Assembly: GCA_014190295.1 (NCBI GenBank)
Contig: BJGF01000007.1
Coordinates: 1 to 33,881 of the forward strand
Length of the DNA: 33,881 nt
Origin: Actinomycetes bacterium
GTDB lineage: Bacteria; Actinomycetota; Acidimicrobiia; Acidimicrobiales; Ilumatobacteraceae
Direction of reading: 5' to 3'
Under the pieces are notes generated by a model that did no database searches, was not told where the DNA came from, and was given only the letters and a program-made list of their open reading frames with translations. Shown one piece after another: positions 15,426 through 23,503 of this stretch. How positions within the stretch are numbered: position 1 is the first letter of the stretch; the number at the start of each line of letters is the position of its first letter. The position numbers and the translations under genes are program-made.

Positions 15426-17150
15426 CTATTTCGTCTTAACTGTGGCCTTGAGCTCGCCTTTGGCGAGGCGCTGTTGCAATTCGCGTTTCAAAAACTTGCC
15501 TGCCGCATTACGTGGTAAGAGTTCGTTCATGATCACTACGTGCGACGGAATCTTAAACGGCGCAATTTTGCCTTCGAGAAACTTCCACAAATCTTGTGGG
15601 TCAAGAGTTGCTCCATCCTTTGGCAAAATCGCTACACCGACTTCTTCGCCAAGTCGCTCGTGTGGCACGCCGAAAACGGCTGCTTCATGCACGGCCGGAT
15701 GATCGTAAATTGCGTTCTCGACTTCGGCACCATAAATGTTTTCGCCTGCGCGCAAGATCATGTCTTTGACGCGGTCTTCGACATAAACGAAACCTTCCGC
15801 ATCAAAGCGCCCAATATCACCCGAACGCAGCCAACCGTCGACAATTGTCTCGGCATTTGCTTCTGGGCGGTTCCAATATCCACGAATCAACATCGGGCCA
15901 AAGAACCAAATCTCGCCAGCCTGACCGCTCGGAACTGGTTTCAAATTTTCGTCGCGCACTTCAACACGCATTGGCAATACTGCTCGACCAGTGCTCGTTG
16001 GGTGCGCGAGATAGTCAGAGCCAGTGATCGCCGGGCCGAAAGCGTTTGTTTCGGTCATGCCGTAACCAAGTTGCGGACTGCCGTTCTTGACTTTGTCGTT
16101 GACTTTGCCGACGAGAGATGATGGCGAAGGTGCACCACCACCACCGACTGCACGCAAACTTGTTGTGTCGTATTTATCGAACGCCGGCGAATTGACAAGA
16201 TCCCAACTTTGGGTTGGTACACCAACAAAATTCGTGATCTGCTCACGCTCGATCATTTCGAGTGCTTTTTCGGCATCCCATTTATACATGATCGCAAGTT
16301 TCAACCCAGCGATAAAACAACTCATCATTACCGGCACGCAACCAGTGACATGAAACAATGGCACGATCAAAATAAACGAAGTCGGAATCTCGGGGCCCGT
16401 GACTTCTTTTAATTTCGTGCCCGACAAAGTCAACACAGAATTACGCGAAGAGAACGCCATCAGCGAAGAGATAATCGCGCGATGTGTCGAGACTGCACCT
16501 TTCGGGCGACCAGTGGTGCCTGATGTGTAGAGAATTGTTGCATCGTCATCAGGAGAGATATCTATAACTGGGCACTTTTTTCCAGCCGCCAAATGCGGCA
16601 CTAAAACTTCTTGCCATTTGTCGACACCAGTTGGCAGAGGTTTTTCGGCGCGAACAACCAAAACTTTGATGCCGAGTTCTTTGCAACTTGCAGCGCCGAT
16701 ATCAAATCGTTGCTGATCACAGATTAAAACTTTTGCTTGAGAGTCTTTCAACGCGAAATCCATTTCGTCTTCAACCCACCACGAGTTCATTGACACAGAA
16801 ATAGCGCCGACTGAAATGATCGCCGCAAACGACATCACCCATTCGGGATAATTGCGCATCGCCACGGCAACACGGTCGCCTTTCTTCACGCCATAACCAC
16901 TCACGAGCAGATTCGACAGCGCATCAATCTGATCCATTGCTTTCGTGAATGAATACGTTTCGCCTTCGTACACCAGAAACGTCTTTTCGCCGTGGCCACG
17001 AGCGCCGGCAAAAACCTGACCCAAATGTGCGGGGGCATTCTTGAAAACTTGCATCTTCACGCCCATCACTTCGGCATCGATCAACTCAAAAATTTGCCCA
17101 GGTGCGGTAACAGCGAGATTCGCTTCATTCCAAGTCATTGTCATCTTCAA
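15426..17150 (-). CDS. Acyl-CoA synthetase (AMP-forming)
   Basis: This 574-residue class I adenylate-forming enzyme has the P-loop motif ILYTSGTTGRPKGA, then YGMTETNAFGPA, the GWLRSGDIGRFDAEG segment and the hinge and catalytic Lys region LPRNAAGKFLKREL. It would activate a carboxylic acid to its CoA thioester through an acyl-adenylate. Chain length is not predictable, but resemblance to fatty-acid CoA ligases of Actinobacteria is good. The start is preceded by GCGGGGGAT, a strong ribosome-binding site. Upstream on the same strand lie a 12-bp CTAG repeat and tRNA-Ala. TTGACA (17222-17217, minus strand) is a possible -35 box, but I see no good -10 box at the right distance. Confidence 0.88.
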   Translation of the reverse strand: MKMTMTWNEANLAVTAPGQIFELIDAEVMGVKMQVFKNAPAHLGQVFAGARGHGEKTFLVYEGETYSFTKAMDQIDALSNLLVSGYGVKKGDRVAVAMRNYPEWVMSFAAIISVGAISVSMNSWWVEDEMDFALKDSQAKVLICDQQRFDIGAASCKELGIKVLVVRAEKPLPTGVDKWQEVLVPHLAAGKKCPVIDISPDDDATILYTSGTTGRPKGAVSTHRAIISSLMAFSSRNSVLTLSGTKLKEVTGPEIPTSFILIVPLFHVTGCVPVMMSCFIAGLKLAIMYKWDAEKALEMIEREQITNFVGVPTQSWDLVNSPAFDKYDTTSLRAVGGGGAPSPSSLVGKVNDKVKNGSPQLGYGMTETNAFGPAITGSDYLAHPTSTGRAVLPMRVEVRDENLKPVPSGQAGEIWFFGPMLIRGYWNRPEANAETIVDGWLRSGDIGRFDAEGFVYVEDRVKDMILRAGENIYGAEVENAIYDHPAVHEAAVFGVPHERLGEEVGVAILPKDGATLDPQDLWKFLEGKIAPFKIPSHVVIMNELLPRNAAGKFLKRELQQRLAKGELKATVKTK

Positions 17151-17166
17151 ATCCCCCGCTAAATAG

Positions 17167-17197
17167 CTAGTCGATTAACTAGTCGATTAACTAGTCG
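17167..17197. repeat. CTAGTCGATTAA 12-bp tandem repeat
   Basis: CTAGTCGATTAA occurs at 17167-17178 and 17179-17190, followed by a partial copy CTAGTCG at 17191-17197. CTAG recurs every 12 bp. On the minus strand the array follows tRNA-Ala and precedes the acyl-CoA synthetase, and any two units can form a CTAGT/ACTAG hairpin. An 18-base stretch here recurs at 21395-21412 with one mismatch. Confidence 0.6.
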
Positions 17198-17228
17198 TTT
17201 TTGTTCTCAGCCATTATGTCAAGATAAG

Positions 17229-17301
17229 TGGAGCTGAGGGGAATTGAACCCCTGGCCTGTACATTGCGAACGTACCGCTCTACCAACTGAGCTACAGCCC
17301 C
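17229..17301 (-). tRNA. tRNA-Ala (anticodon CGC)
   Basis: The minus strand gives a 73-nt cloverleaf. The acceptor stem GGGGCTG pairs with CAGCTCC and includes G3:U70, the alanine identity pair. The D-arm is GCTCAGTTGGTAGAGC, the anticodon stem-loop is GTACG-TTCGCAA-TGTAC (anticodon CGC, reading GCG) and the T-arm is AGGGGTTCAATTCCCCT. The discriminator is A. The following bases are CTT, so CCA is added after transcription. It lies 31 bp after the GlpR-like gene on the same strand and may be processed from that transcript. Confidence 0.95.
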
Positions 17302-17332
17302 AAACTGCGCCTTAAACGCTAGCCCTGACTAA

Positions 17333-17857
17333 TTAAGCAGCGTGATTGCGATAATTACGCGAGTAGCGGGTATTTTCACGCTTGACGCGCATCTGCACCA
17401 ATACGTAGCAATAACCAAGTAACCCGATGAGGCTCAAAGTGAAAGCGTAAACAAGCACAATTGAGCCGGTCGTAAACGCCAAAAACAATGAAATGACAAC
17501 TGCCGAACTCAAGCCAACAACCGTGTGTTGGCGACGTTGGCGAACCAGTTCGCGCGCGTAGAACTCTCCAGATTGGATTTGGTGCGACCTGGTGCCCTGT
17601 GGGCGCAAGATAGGGCTCGTCAAATTGGACAAGTGACTAATGCTGCGCTGGCGATGCTGGTTTGGCGCGAGTTCTCGAGACATGCCGCGCAAATGACTCT
17701 GCGGGTTACGGATGTTTGAATTCTGCAAAGAATAAAGGTGCCTGCGAAAATGACTCACCGACATAGATGGTGAGTTATTGATCCGGGCGCGTACAAGCGG
17801 CGGCAAAAGAACTGCGAGCCAGGCTGCACCAACGATTAACAAAATCAGTTTGCTCAT
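17333..17857 (-). CDS. Three-helix membrane protein, candidate Glp receptor (GlpR-like)
   Basis: This 174-residue protein has an N-terminal membrane helix (residues 3-22, ending PPLVRAR), then SVSHFRRHLYSLQ, an Arg/Ser-rich disordered linker (about 45-95), and two C-terminal helices (about 112-130 and 133-155) with a basic tail. This layout and the PPLVRAR...SVxxFRRxL pattern match the actinobacterial membrane protein encoded near glp/moeA. In Corynebacterium a homologue is reported to be the membrane receptor of the gephyrin-like protein Glp in cell division. Here it lies next to moaC-moaA-moeA on the same strand, as in many Actinobacteria. The family match is from memory of the pattern. Two inverted repeats and a CTAG gene-end motif separate it from moaC, so it probably has its own promoter. 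Confidence 0.65.
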   Translation of the reverse strand: MSKLILLIVGAAWLAVLLPPLVRARINNSPSMSVSHFRRHLYSLQNSNIRNPQSHLRGMSRELAPNQHRQRSISHLSNLTSPILRPQGTRSHQIQSGEFYARELVRQRRQHTVVGLSSAVVISLFLAFTTGSIVLVYAFTLSLIGLLGYCYVLVQMRVKRENTRYSRNYRNHAA

Positions 17858-17888
17858 GGGGTCTTCAAAGTGTATTGGAGAACCGCCA

Positions 17889-17961
17889 CAATTAGTGAAA
17901 TATCGCTAATTGGACGACTATTTACGAGATAATTTCCGGCTGAAACCCATATAAAATATGG
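17889..17961 (-). promoter_or_regulatory. Two inverted repeats upstream of the GlpR-like gene
   Basis: CAATTAG (17889-17895) and CTAATTG (17906-17912) are perfect 7-bp arms around 10 nt. CCATAT (17947-17952) and ATATGG (17956-17961) are perfect 6-bp arms around AAA. Both lie in the 116-bp gap between moaC and the GlpR-like gene, 32 and 90 bp before its start. They look like operator sites, with the second possibly a weak hairpin. No regulator can be named. Confidence 0.4.
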
Positions 17962-17973
17962 ACTTAAGAATTA

Positions 17974-18459
17974 CTAGAGACTAGTTTCACGACGGTACAA
18001 GCCCTGCCTGCCACCCGATTTCTCCCACAGGGTCAGATCTCCAATGACCATCGCCCGATCGGCGCTCTTGCACATGTCATAGATCGTCAGCGCCGCCACC
18101 GAGCAGGCGTGCAGAGCTTCCATCTCGACACCCGTGCGGTCAATTGTGTCAACCTGAGCTTCGACTGCGATGTGGTCATCGCCAATTTCAAAATTGATAT
18201 AAACAGCCCCCACCAAAAGCGGATGACAGAGCGGAATCATCTCGGCGGTTCGCTTGGAGGCTTGAATTCCGGCGACTCGCGCTACGGCCAAAACGTCACC
18301 TTTTTTCACTTCGCGGTTGGCGATTGCCGCCGTTGTGGCTGGTTGCATGAATACTTTGCACCGAGCAATCGCACGACGGTGAGTCGGCTCTTTTGGTGTT
18401 ACATCAACCATTCGGGCCCGACCCATTGGGTCAAGATGAGAAAAATTTAAATCAGACAT
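17974..18459 (-). CDS. moaC: Cyclic pyranopterin monophosphate synthase MoaC
   Basis: This 161-residue enzyme has the full MoaC pattern: MVDVTPKEPTHRRAIARC near the N-terminus, then KKGDVLAVARVAGIQASKRT, MIPLCHPLLVGAV, TGVEMEALHACSVAALTIYDMCKS and LWEKSGGRQG at the end. MoaC converts the MoaA product into cyclic pyranopterin monophosphate. The length is normal for the family. It begins 18 nt after the moaA stop on the same strand, so moaA and moaC are co-transcribed. Its stop codon lies in a CTAG pair (17974-17984), one of the gene-end motifs of this window. Confidence 0.93.
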   Translation of the reverse strand: MSDLNFSHLDPMGRARMVDVTPKEPTHRRAIARCKVFMQPATTAAIANREVKKGDVLAVARVAGIQASKRTAEMIPLCHPLLVGAVYINFEIGDDHIAVEAQVDTIDRTGVEMEALHACSVAALTIYDMCKSADRAMVIGDLTLWEKSGGRQGLYRRETSL

Positions 18460-18477
18460 GATCTTTGATTGGCATAT

Positions 18478-19497
18478 CTAGCCACCAATCTGACTCATTG
18501 AGCGTTTTGGTCGCACAAACGTAACGTTGCCGATTGCATGACCTGCCCACTTTGTGCCGACTGCCCGCTTGATTTCTGCGGCAAGTTGATCATCGGTTGC
18601 AGTGCCACGCAACATTGCGCGCAAATCAAACTCGGATGTAGAAAACAAACAAGTTCGAAACTGCCCTTCTGCAGTTAGGCGTACACGATCGCAATCACCA
18701 CAAAATGGTTTGGTGACAGACGGAATCACACCAACGGTTCCACCGCCATCTAGATATCTCCAGCGATCAGCCGGTGCCGCCCCTCGTGCAGATAATTGTT
18801 CAAGCGGATAAACGTTGTTGATCGTTGTGACGATCTCATTTTGACTGACAACATCATTGCGTTGCCAGTGACCTTGTGCATCAAGTGGCATGAACTCGAT
18901 ATAACGAATTTCGATTTGCTTTTCGCGACCAAAACTTGCCAGTGCAATAATTTCGTCATCATTAACACCGCGCTGAATCACTGCATTTATTTTGACTGGC
19001 GTAAAACCGGCTTGCACTGCAGCATCGATACCATCCAAGACATTTGCGAGATGGTCACGGCGGGTAATTTTGAAGAATTTTTCACTTTGCAAAGTATCGA
19101 GGCTGATGTTGATTCGCGATAAGCCAGCCGACTTAAGTTCATCTGCGATTAAGCGCAAAGTTGCGCCGTTTGTTGTCATCGCCAGATCGATATTTTTTCC
19201 GGCCAGATGAGAATTCGCCGATTGAGGCACCCGTAACTTTGCAAGTTTCTTAACTAGAACTGGCAAACGAGCACGAACAGTTGGTTCGCCGCCCGTAAGT
19301 CGAATGCTGTCAACATCAAATCGCTCGACGCAAATCTTCGACAGACGATAAATCTCTTCAAAAGTTAAAATCTCTTTGCGATCCAACCATTGCATGCCCT
19401 CTTCTGGCATGCAGTAGGTGCATCTAAAATTGCACCGATCGGTGATCGAGATGCGTAAATCGCGTACGGTTCTGCCGAACGGATCTATTAATTCCAT
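18478..19497 (-). CDS. moaA: GTP 3',8-cyclase MoaA (radical SAM)
   Basis: This 339-residue radical SAM enzyme has its N-terminal iron-sulfur motif at Cys22, Cys26 and Cys29 (CNFRCTYC) and its C-terminal cluster ligands at Cys266, Cys269 and Cys283 (FCGDCDR ... RTCLFS). LTGGEPTVR is the SAM-binding GGE region. The protein ends in Gly-Gly, the conserved tail needed for activity in MoaA. It catalyses the first step of molybdenum cofactor synthesis from GTP. It lies between moeA (35 bp upstream, with a hairpin) and moaC. MoaB/MogA, MoaD and MoaE are not in the window. Confidence 0.94.
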   Translation of the reverse strand: MELIDPFGRTVRDLRISITDRCNFRCTYCMPEEGMQWLDRKEILTFEEIYRLSKICVERFDVDSIRLTGGEPTVRARLPVLVKKLAKLRVPQSANSHLAGKNIDLAMTTNGATLRLIADELKSAGLSRINISLDTLQSEKFFKITRRDHLANVLDGIDAAVQAGFTPVKINAVIQRGVNDDEIIALASFGREKQIEIRYIEFMPLDAQGHWQRNDVVSQNEIVTTINNVYPLEQLSARGAAPADRWRYLDGGGTVGVIPSVTKPFCGDCDRVRLTAEGQFRTCLFSTSEFDLRAMLRGTATDDQLAAEIKRAVGTKWAGHAIGNVTFVRPKRSMSQIGG

Positions 19498-19520
19498 GAT
19501 CGCGAATCCATGAACTGAGC

Positions 19521-19539
19521 CTATTAGCGCGACTAATAG
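19521..19539 (-). other. Hairpin at the moeA-moaA junction
   Basis: CTATTAG (19521-19527) and CTAATAG (19533-19539) are perfect 7-bp arms around CGCGA. The moeA stop codon lies within one arm, and moaA starts 23 nt beyond the hairpin on the same strand. It could be an attenuator, an mRNA processing site or a weak terminator. No T-run follows. Confidence 0.4.
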
Positions 19540-20753
19540 CCGAGCAACATCACTTCTACTTCGGAACCCACAACTAAGCCTTCACCGTCTGGCACGAGCG
19601 CCAAGCCATTGGCGAGGGCCGTTGCCGCAAGTTGGTGACTGCCTTGTGGTCCTGTGTCACGAACATGCAAACGACCGTCATCCTCAAACGCACCGAAAAC
19701 TCGCATCAGATGAATTTTGCCGTCTTGGCGTCGTTTCAACTGTTTATCAACGATTGCGCGCACTGTGGGTCGCATCAAGTTCTGCGTGTGACCCATCATC
19801 TTGCGAAGCGCCGGACGAGCAAGCAACTCAAAACTAATCATTGACGAGACCGGATTACCCGGCAAACCAAAAACCGGGATCACTCTCGAGTCGCTTGTTG
19901 TTAGTTTGCCAAATGCAAATGGTTTGGCTGGCTTGATCGCCATTTGCATCCATTGCATCTGCGCAATGCGCGATAAAACAATCTTGACAACGTCAAAGTC
20001 GCCTTGACCCACACCGCCACTAGTGACTATTGCGTCGCACCGCAATGCAACTTCGCGCAACACCGTTTCAAGTTTTGATTCGTCGTCGCTGATTATCCCA
20101 AGATTTATTACTTCACAGTCAGTGGCAGCAATCATCGCCGACAGCATTGTTAGGTTGCTTTCACGAATCTGACCGGGCTTCAGCGGTGCGCCATCAATAA
20201 CCAGTTCATCACCAGTCGAAAGCATCGCTACTCGCAAACGTGGATACGTCAACACTTGACGCGCGTTGATGCCCGCGAGCACACCAGCGCCAGCACTGTT
20301 GATCACTGAGCCCACAGTAAACACGACATCTCCAGCACGAACATCTTCACCAATATTGCGAATCGCTTCGCCAAGTTTTGCTGCTTTGTTGCATCGCACA
20401 CGAGTTTGACCAATCACGGTTGCATCTTCAATCATTACGATCGCATCAGCACCTTGCGGCACTGGAGCGCCGGTCATAATTCGTGCGGCTTGTCCTGCCC
20501 CGATTACATAATTCGCCACGTGTCCGGCGCCGATCACGCCTAACACGTTGAGTTCAATCCCAGCAGTTGAAACATCTTGGGCTCGCACCGCAAAACCATC
20601 GACTGCCGAGTTTGCAAACGGAGGAATAAATTCTGTGGCGACAACATCTTGCGCTACGACTCGACCCGTCATTTGTCGACAATCGGCGAGCACTGGTTTC
20701 AACGGCTCACAACCGCCAATGACAATTTCTTGCGCTTCGGCCAGAGAAATCAC
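19533..20753 (-). CDS. moeA: MoeA/Glp: molybdopterin molybdenumtransferase, gephyrin-like
   Basis: This protein of about 406 residues has the MoeA layout. The N-terminal ISLAEAQEIV leads into the SAVDGFAVRA loop with its conserved Asp, then IGEDVRAGDVVF, the MoeA/MPT-binding domain with LSTGDELV, SGGVGQGDFDVV and PVFGLPGNPVSSM, and a C-terminal barrel. It would insert molybdate into adenylated molybdopterin. In Corynebacterium a MoeA-like protein, Glp, instead links FtsZ to a membrane receptor, and a receptor-like gene lies nearby here. GTG at 20753 is chosen because residues upstream of it match nothing in MoeA and an ATG at 20876 would overlap the divergent gene by 79 bp. The Moco-site acidic residues I can see are retained, so both roles are possible. 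Confidence 0.88.
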   Translation of the reverse strand: MISLAEAQEIVIGGCEPLKPVLADCRQMTGRVVAQDVVATEFIPPFANSAVDGFAVRAQDVSTAGIELNVLGVIGAGHVANYVIGAGQAARIMTGAPVPQGADAIVMIEDATVIGQTRVRCNKAAKLGEAIRNIGEDVRAGDVVFTVGSVINSAGAGVLAGINARQVLTYPRLRVAMLSTGDELVIDGAPLKPGQIRESNLTMLSAMIAATDCEVINLGIISDDESKLETVLREVALRCDAIVTSGGVGQGDFDVVKIVLSRIAQMQWMQMAIKPAKPFAFGKLTTSDSRVIPVFGLPGNPVSSMISFELLARPALRKMMGHTQNLMRPTVRAIVDKQLKRRQDGKIHLMRVFGAFEDDGRLHVRDTGPQGSHQLAATALANGLALVPDGEGLVVGSEVEVMLLGY

Positions 20754-20797
20754 ATCGCTGACGGTATCGCCACAGATATGGCGGCAGGCTGCGTAAT

Positions 20798-21376
20798 ATG
20801 AACGCCGACATGAATGCTTATCAGCCACTTTCTGCCTCTGGTCATGCGGCCTCGTGGCAGTCTTTGAACTCGTCACAAAAATCTTTCACCAGCACCATAA
20901 ATTTGCGTTGGGAGAACGAAGGCTGGACAGCCGAAGGCACTCTCGGTGCCGATAACGCACAATTCGTTCTGCGACTTTCTGCTGGCTGGATAATTCAACA
21001 GTGTCTGTTGTTTCGTGATCTTGAAGACCCGGATTTATGGCTCGGCACCGATAGCCATGGTCGCTGGGGCGAAATCAACGGTGCACACCGCACCGAACTC
21101 GACGGCTGTACTGATCTCGACTTTGTCAACACGCCGTTCACAAACTGCATACCAATTCGCAGATTGCCATTATTGATCGGCCACAGCGCGACGATCACAG
21201 TTGCGGTGATCGACATTGAGACACTTGGCATCACCAAGCAAACACATCAGTACACAAAAGTGGCGCAAGATAAGTGGCGTTATCTGAGTTCCGGCACCAA
21301 CACTGAAGTTGAAGTCAAAGTTGACGAGTTTGGTTTCGTGCTCGACGAACCAAATAATTTTCAGCGCATTATTTAA
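20798..21376 (+). CDS. Putative glycolipid-binding family protein (PF06475-like)
   Basis: This 192-residue protein has the pattern of the putative glycolipid-binding family (formerly DUF1089). The central DGCTDLDFVNTPFTNCIPIR is followed by a beta-rich region and YLSSGTNTEVEVKVDEFGFV, ending NNFQRII. The family was named from a structure of a Pseudomonas protein with a long hydrophobic groove; cellular function is unknown. It diverges from moeA across 44 bp. ATG at 20798 or 20810 is the start. It ends just before a CTAG-rich repeat that also holds the stop codon of the convergent serine hydrolase. Confidence 0.75.
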   Translation: MNADMNAYQPLSASGHAASWQSLNSSQKSFTSTINLRWENEGWTAEGTLGADNAQFVLRLSAGWIIQQCLLFRDLEDPDLWLGTDSHGRWGEINGAHRTELDGCTDLDFVNTPFTNCIPIRRLPLLIGHSATITVAVIDIETLGITKQTHQYTKVAQDKWRYLSSGTNTEVEVKVDEFGFVLDEPNNFQRII

Positions 21377-21388
21377 TTGACCCGTTAA

Positions 21389-21418
21389 CTAGCGCTAGTC
21401 AATTAACTAGTCAACTAG
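21389..21418. repeat. CTAG-rich repeat between convergent genes
   Basis: CTAG occurs four times in 30 bp (21389, 21395, 21407, 21415). The 18-mer at 21395-21412 differs at one base from 17167-17184. The serine hydrolase stop codon (21407-21409, minus strand) lies inside the array, and the plus-strand gene stops at 21376. TAG and TAA occur in several frames on both strands. Confidence 0.55.
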
Positions 21419-22657
21419 TGCTGCGTAAACCAGAGAACGTAAATATGGACGAATCGGATAAGTGCTTGAAGGCACTAACTGTGTGAAGAACATCGCGCTG
21501 ACCTCATTGACAGGGTCAACCCAAAATGCGGTACTGGCCATTCCGCCCCAGCCGAATGTTCCATTCGGGCACATCACACGACTCTTAGCCATATCCACGA
21601 CAACCGAGAAGCCCAGACCAAAGCCAAGCCCGTCGTAGAAAATTTCTTCACCCAGCGGGCGACCGAATGTCGAAATGTCGGCATTATTTGGTAAATGATT
21701 TTGCGTCATGAACTCAATCGTGCGAGATGACAAAATTCGAACATCACCGAGTTTGCCCTTCCCTTCGAGCATTCGAATAAATTTAAAGTAGTCAGCGACA
21801 GTCGAAATTAAACCACCGCCACCCGATAAAAACTCTGGCTTCGAAAACGCGTTGGCACCGAATTTTTCGAGTTTGACTTTTGAATGAGTCGGCTCGTGAT
21901 ACCCGTAGAGAGACGCCATGCGTGAACGCTTTTCTTCCGGCACATAAAACGCCGTATCTGTCATGCCGAGTGGGCCAAGAATATTTTTTTCTAAAAATTC
22001 ATCTAGCGGCATTTTTGAAACTACTTCAATGACTCGACCAACTATGTCGGTGGCCACGCTGTAGTTCCAACTTGAACCTGGCTGAAACAACAACGGCAAC
22101 GCTGCATATTTATCGCAGACAACTTCGAGCGAATCATGAAAAGCAACACCTGACTCAAAGCCAGCGCGTCGATACATATCATCTACGACATCTGTGTACA
22201 TAAACCCGTAGGTCAAACCTGCTGTGTGCGTGAGCAGATGCCAAATACGCACTTCCTCTGTCAGTGCCGCTGTTAATGGCTTGAGTACCGTGCCTGTGCT
22301 CCAAACTCGAGTTTCACCAAATGACTTGATGAACTTGCTGACTGGATCAGTTAGTTGCAACAGACCTTGTTCGACGAGGATCATCAATGCAACTGAAGTA
22401 ATCGGCTTTGTCATTGAATAGATGCGATACATCGTGTCGGCCGTGATTGGTGTACCAGCCTCAGAATCTTTTGCGCCGTACATCGAGAAGTGAGCAACTT
22501 TGCCTTGACGAGCAACTGCAACTGCGTAGCCAGCCAAGCGACCTTCATCTACATAGCGATTAAAGTGACCATCTATTTTTTTCAGGCGACTTGGATCAAA
22601 CCCAACTTCGCTCGGCTCGACTGTTGCCGCAAAACTCACGCTTTTATTTGAACTCAA
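21407..22657 (-). CDS. Serine hydrolase, beta-lactamase class C/esterase family
   Basis: This 416-residue protein has the class C beta-lactamase fold used by esterases and D-peptidases. The SxxK motif is SMTK (Ser81 and Lys84), the Tyr motif is WNYSVATD near residue 194, and the third site is the Gly-rich FGWGGMASTAFW. There is no clear signal peptide, so the protein may be cytoplasmic. An esterase of the EstB or LACTB type is more likely than a true beta-lactamase. It lies 26 bp after galU on the same strand and could be co-transcribed with it. Its end meets a CTAG repeat. Confidence 0.83.
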   Translation of the reverse strand: MSSNKSVSFAATVEPSEVGFDPSRLKKIDGHFNRYVDEGRLAGYAVAVARQGKVAHFSMYGAKDSEAGTPITADTMYRIYSMTKPITSVALMILVEQGLLQLTDPVSKFIKSFGETRVWSTGTVLKPLTAALTEEVRIWHLLTHTAGLTYGFMYTDVVDDMYRRAGFESGVAFHDSLEVVCDKYAALPLLFQPGSSWNYSVATDIVGRVIEVVSKMPLDEFLEKNILGPLGMTDTAFYVPEEKRSRMASLYGYHEPTHSKVKLEKFGANAFSKPEFLSGGGGLISTVADYFKFIRMLEGKGKLGDVRILSSRTIEFMTQNHLPNNADISTFGRPLGEEIFYDGLGFGLGFSVVVDMAKSRVMCPNGTFGWGGMASTAFWVDPVNEVSAMFFTQLVPSSTYPIRPYLRSLVYAALVD

Positions 22658-22683
22658 AATAGTCTCCAGTTCGTTTCTATAAT

Positions 22684-23487
22684 TCAGCTTCGAAATTTAT
22701 TCTCGAGCCATGTCTGTAATTGCGGGCCAATATCTTTGCGACCAAGTGCGATCTCTATTACGGCACGCAACAGGCCCATCGGTGTACCCGTGTCGTATCT
22801 AGTGATATCGCTGACGATACCAAGTAATTGACTTTCAACTGCTAGCAGGGCAAGTGCGTCAGTTAACTGCAACTCGCCATTCGGGCTTGGTTTAATTGCG
22901 GCTAGATGATCAAAAACATTGGGCGCCAAAACATAGCGACCGATAATCACTAGGTCACTGACGATTTCGGCAGGTTTTGGCTTTTCAATTATTTGATTGA
23001 TCGTGACTATGTTTTCGCTGGATGTATTACTGGCTCCGACATTGCCATAACTTGAAACTTCAGTTGTCGGAACTTTTTTTAATCCAATACTGCTCTTGTT
23101 CGTCTTTTCATAAAGTTTGACGAGTGCTTTAATTAGCGAAGAGTCGCCCATTATCTCATCGGGCAACATAACTGCAAACGGCTCACCCGCAACTGCATCA
23201 CGTGCGCAACTAATCGCATGACAAAGACCAAGTGGTGAATCTTGATAGACGACGCTGACGGCAACTTTGTCTGTGCTGGCAGATGCCGCATACATCTCGA
23301 TTGACGGCTTGGATCGACTGGTGACGATCACGACTCGTTCAATACCCGCCGCAGCCGCTTCGTCGATCACGAACTGAATCGCCGGAGTGTCATATATAGG
23401 TAGCAATTCTTTTGGTATCGCACGCGTGGCTGGAAGGAACCTGGTGCCCATTCCGGCCGCAGGAATCACCGCAGTGCGTACAGCCAC
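22684..23487 (-). CDS. galU: UTP-glucose-1-phosphate uridylyltransferase GalU
   Basis: This 267-residue nucleotidyltransferase has the GalU motif AAGMGTRFLPATRAIPKELL at the N-terminus, followed by DTPAIQFVIDEAAAAGIERV, a central ISCARDAVAGEPFAVMLPDE and a C-terminal KPKPAEIVSDLVIIGRYV. It makes UDP-glucose from glucose-1-phosphate and UTP for cell-wall and exopolysaccharide synthesis. The start GTG at 23487 is preceded by TATGAT (23499-23494), at a distance that fits a leaderless transcript. It diverges from the FmdB/Ruc-like gene across only 26 bp. In Actinobacteria galU commonly sits between an FmdB-like gene and glp, as here. Confidence 0.9.
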   Translation of the reverse strand: MAVRTAVIPAAGMGTRFLPATRAIPKELLPIYDTPAIQFVIDEAAAAGIERVVIVTSRSKPSIEMYAASASTDKVAVSVVYQDSPLGLCHAISCARDAVAGEPFAVMLPDEIMGDSSLIKALVKLYEKTNKSSIGLKKVPTTEVSSYGNVGASNTSSENIVTINQIIEKPKPAEIVSDLVIIGRYVLAPNVFDHLAAIKPSPNGELQLTDALALLAVESQLLGIVSDITRYDTGTPMGLLRAVIEIALGRKDIGPQLQTWLENKFRS

Positions 23488-23493
23488 ACATTC

Positions 23494-23503
23494 ATCATAG
23501 AAT
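23494..23503. promoter_or_regulatory. Overlapping divergent -10 boxes between galU and the FmdB-like gene
   Basis: On the minus strand TATGAT (23499-23494) lies 6 nt before the galU GTG. On the plus strand TAGAAT (23498-23503) lies 10 nt before the ATG at 23514. The two -10-like boxes overlap by two bases, so the promoters would compete and any -35 regions would lie in the opposite gene. Neither gene has a clear Shine-Dalgarno sequence. Confidence 0.4.

Noticed and set aside
17167-17197. CRISPR-like array
   Set aside because: The units are 12 bp with no spacers and no cas genes; they are short tandem repeats.
19498-19532. Molybdenum-cofactor riboswitch before moaA
   Set aside because: The gap is only 35 bp and holds one small hairpin, far too short for that riboswitch.
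20754-20876. Longer MoeA starting at ATG 20876
   Set aside because: It would overlap the divergent glycolipid-binding-family gene by 79 bp, and the added residues are unlike MoeA. GTG 20753 gives the usual start.
21407-22657. Antibiotic-resistance beta-lactamase
   Set aside because: The SxxK and Tyr motifs fit class C-like esterases equally well, there is no clear signal peptide, and no resistance context.
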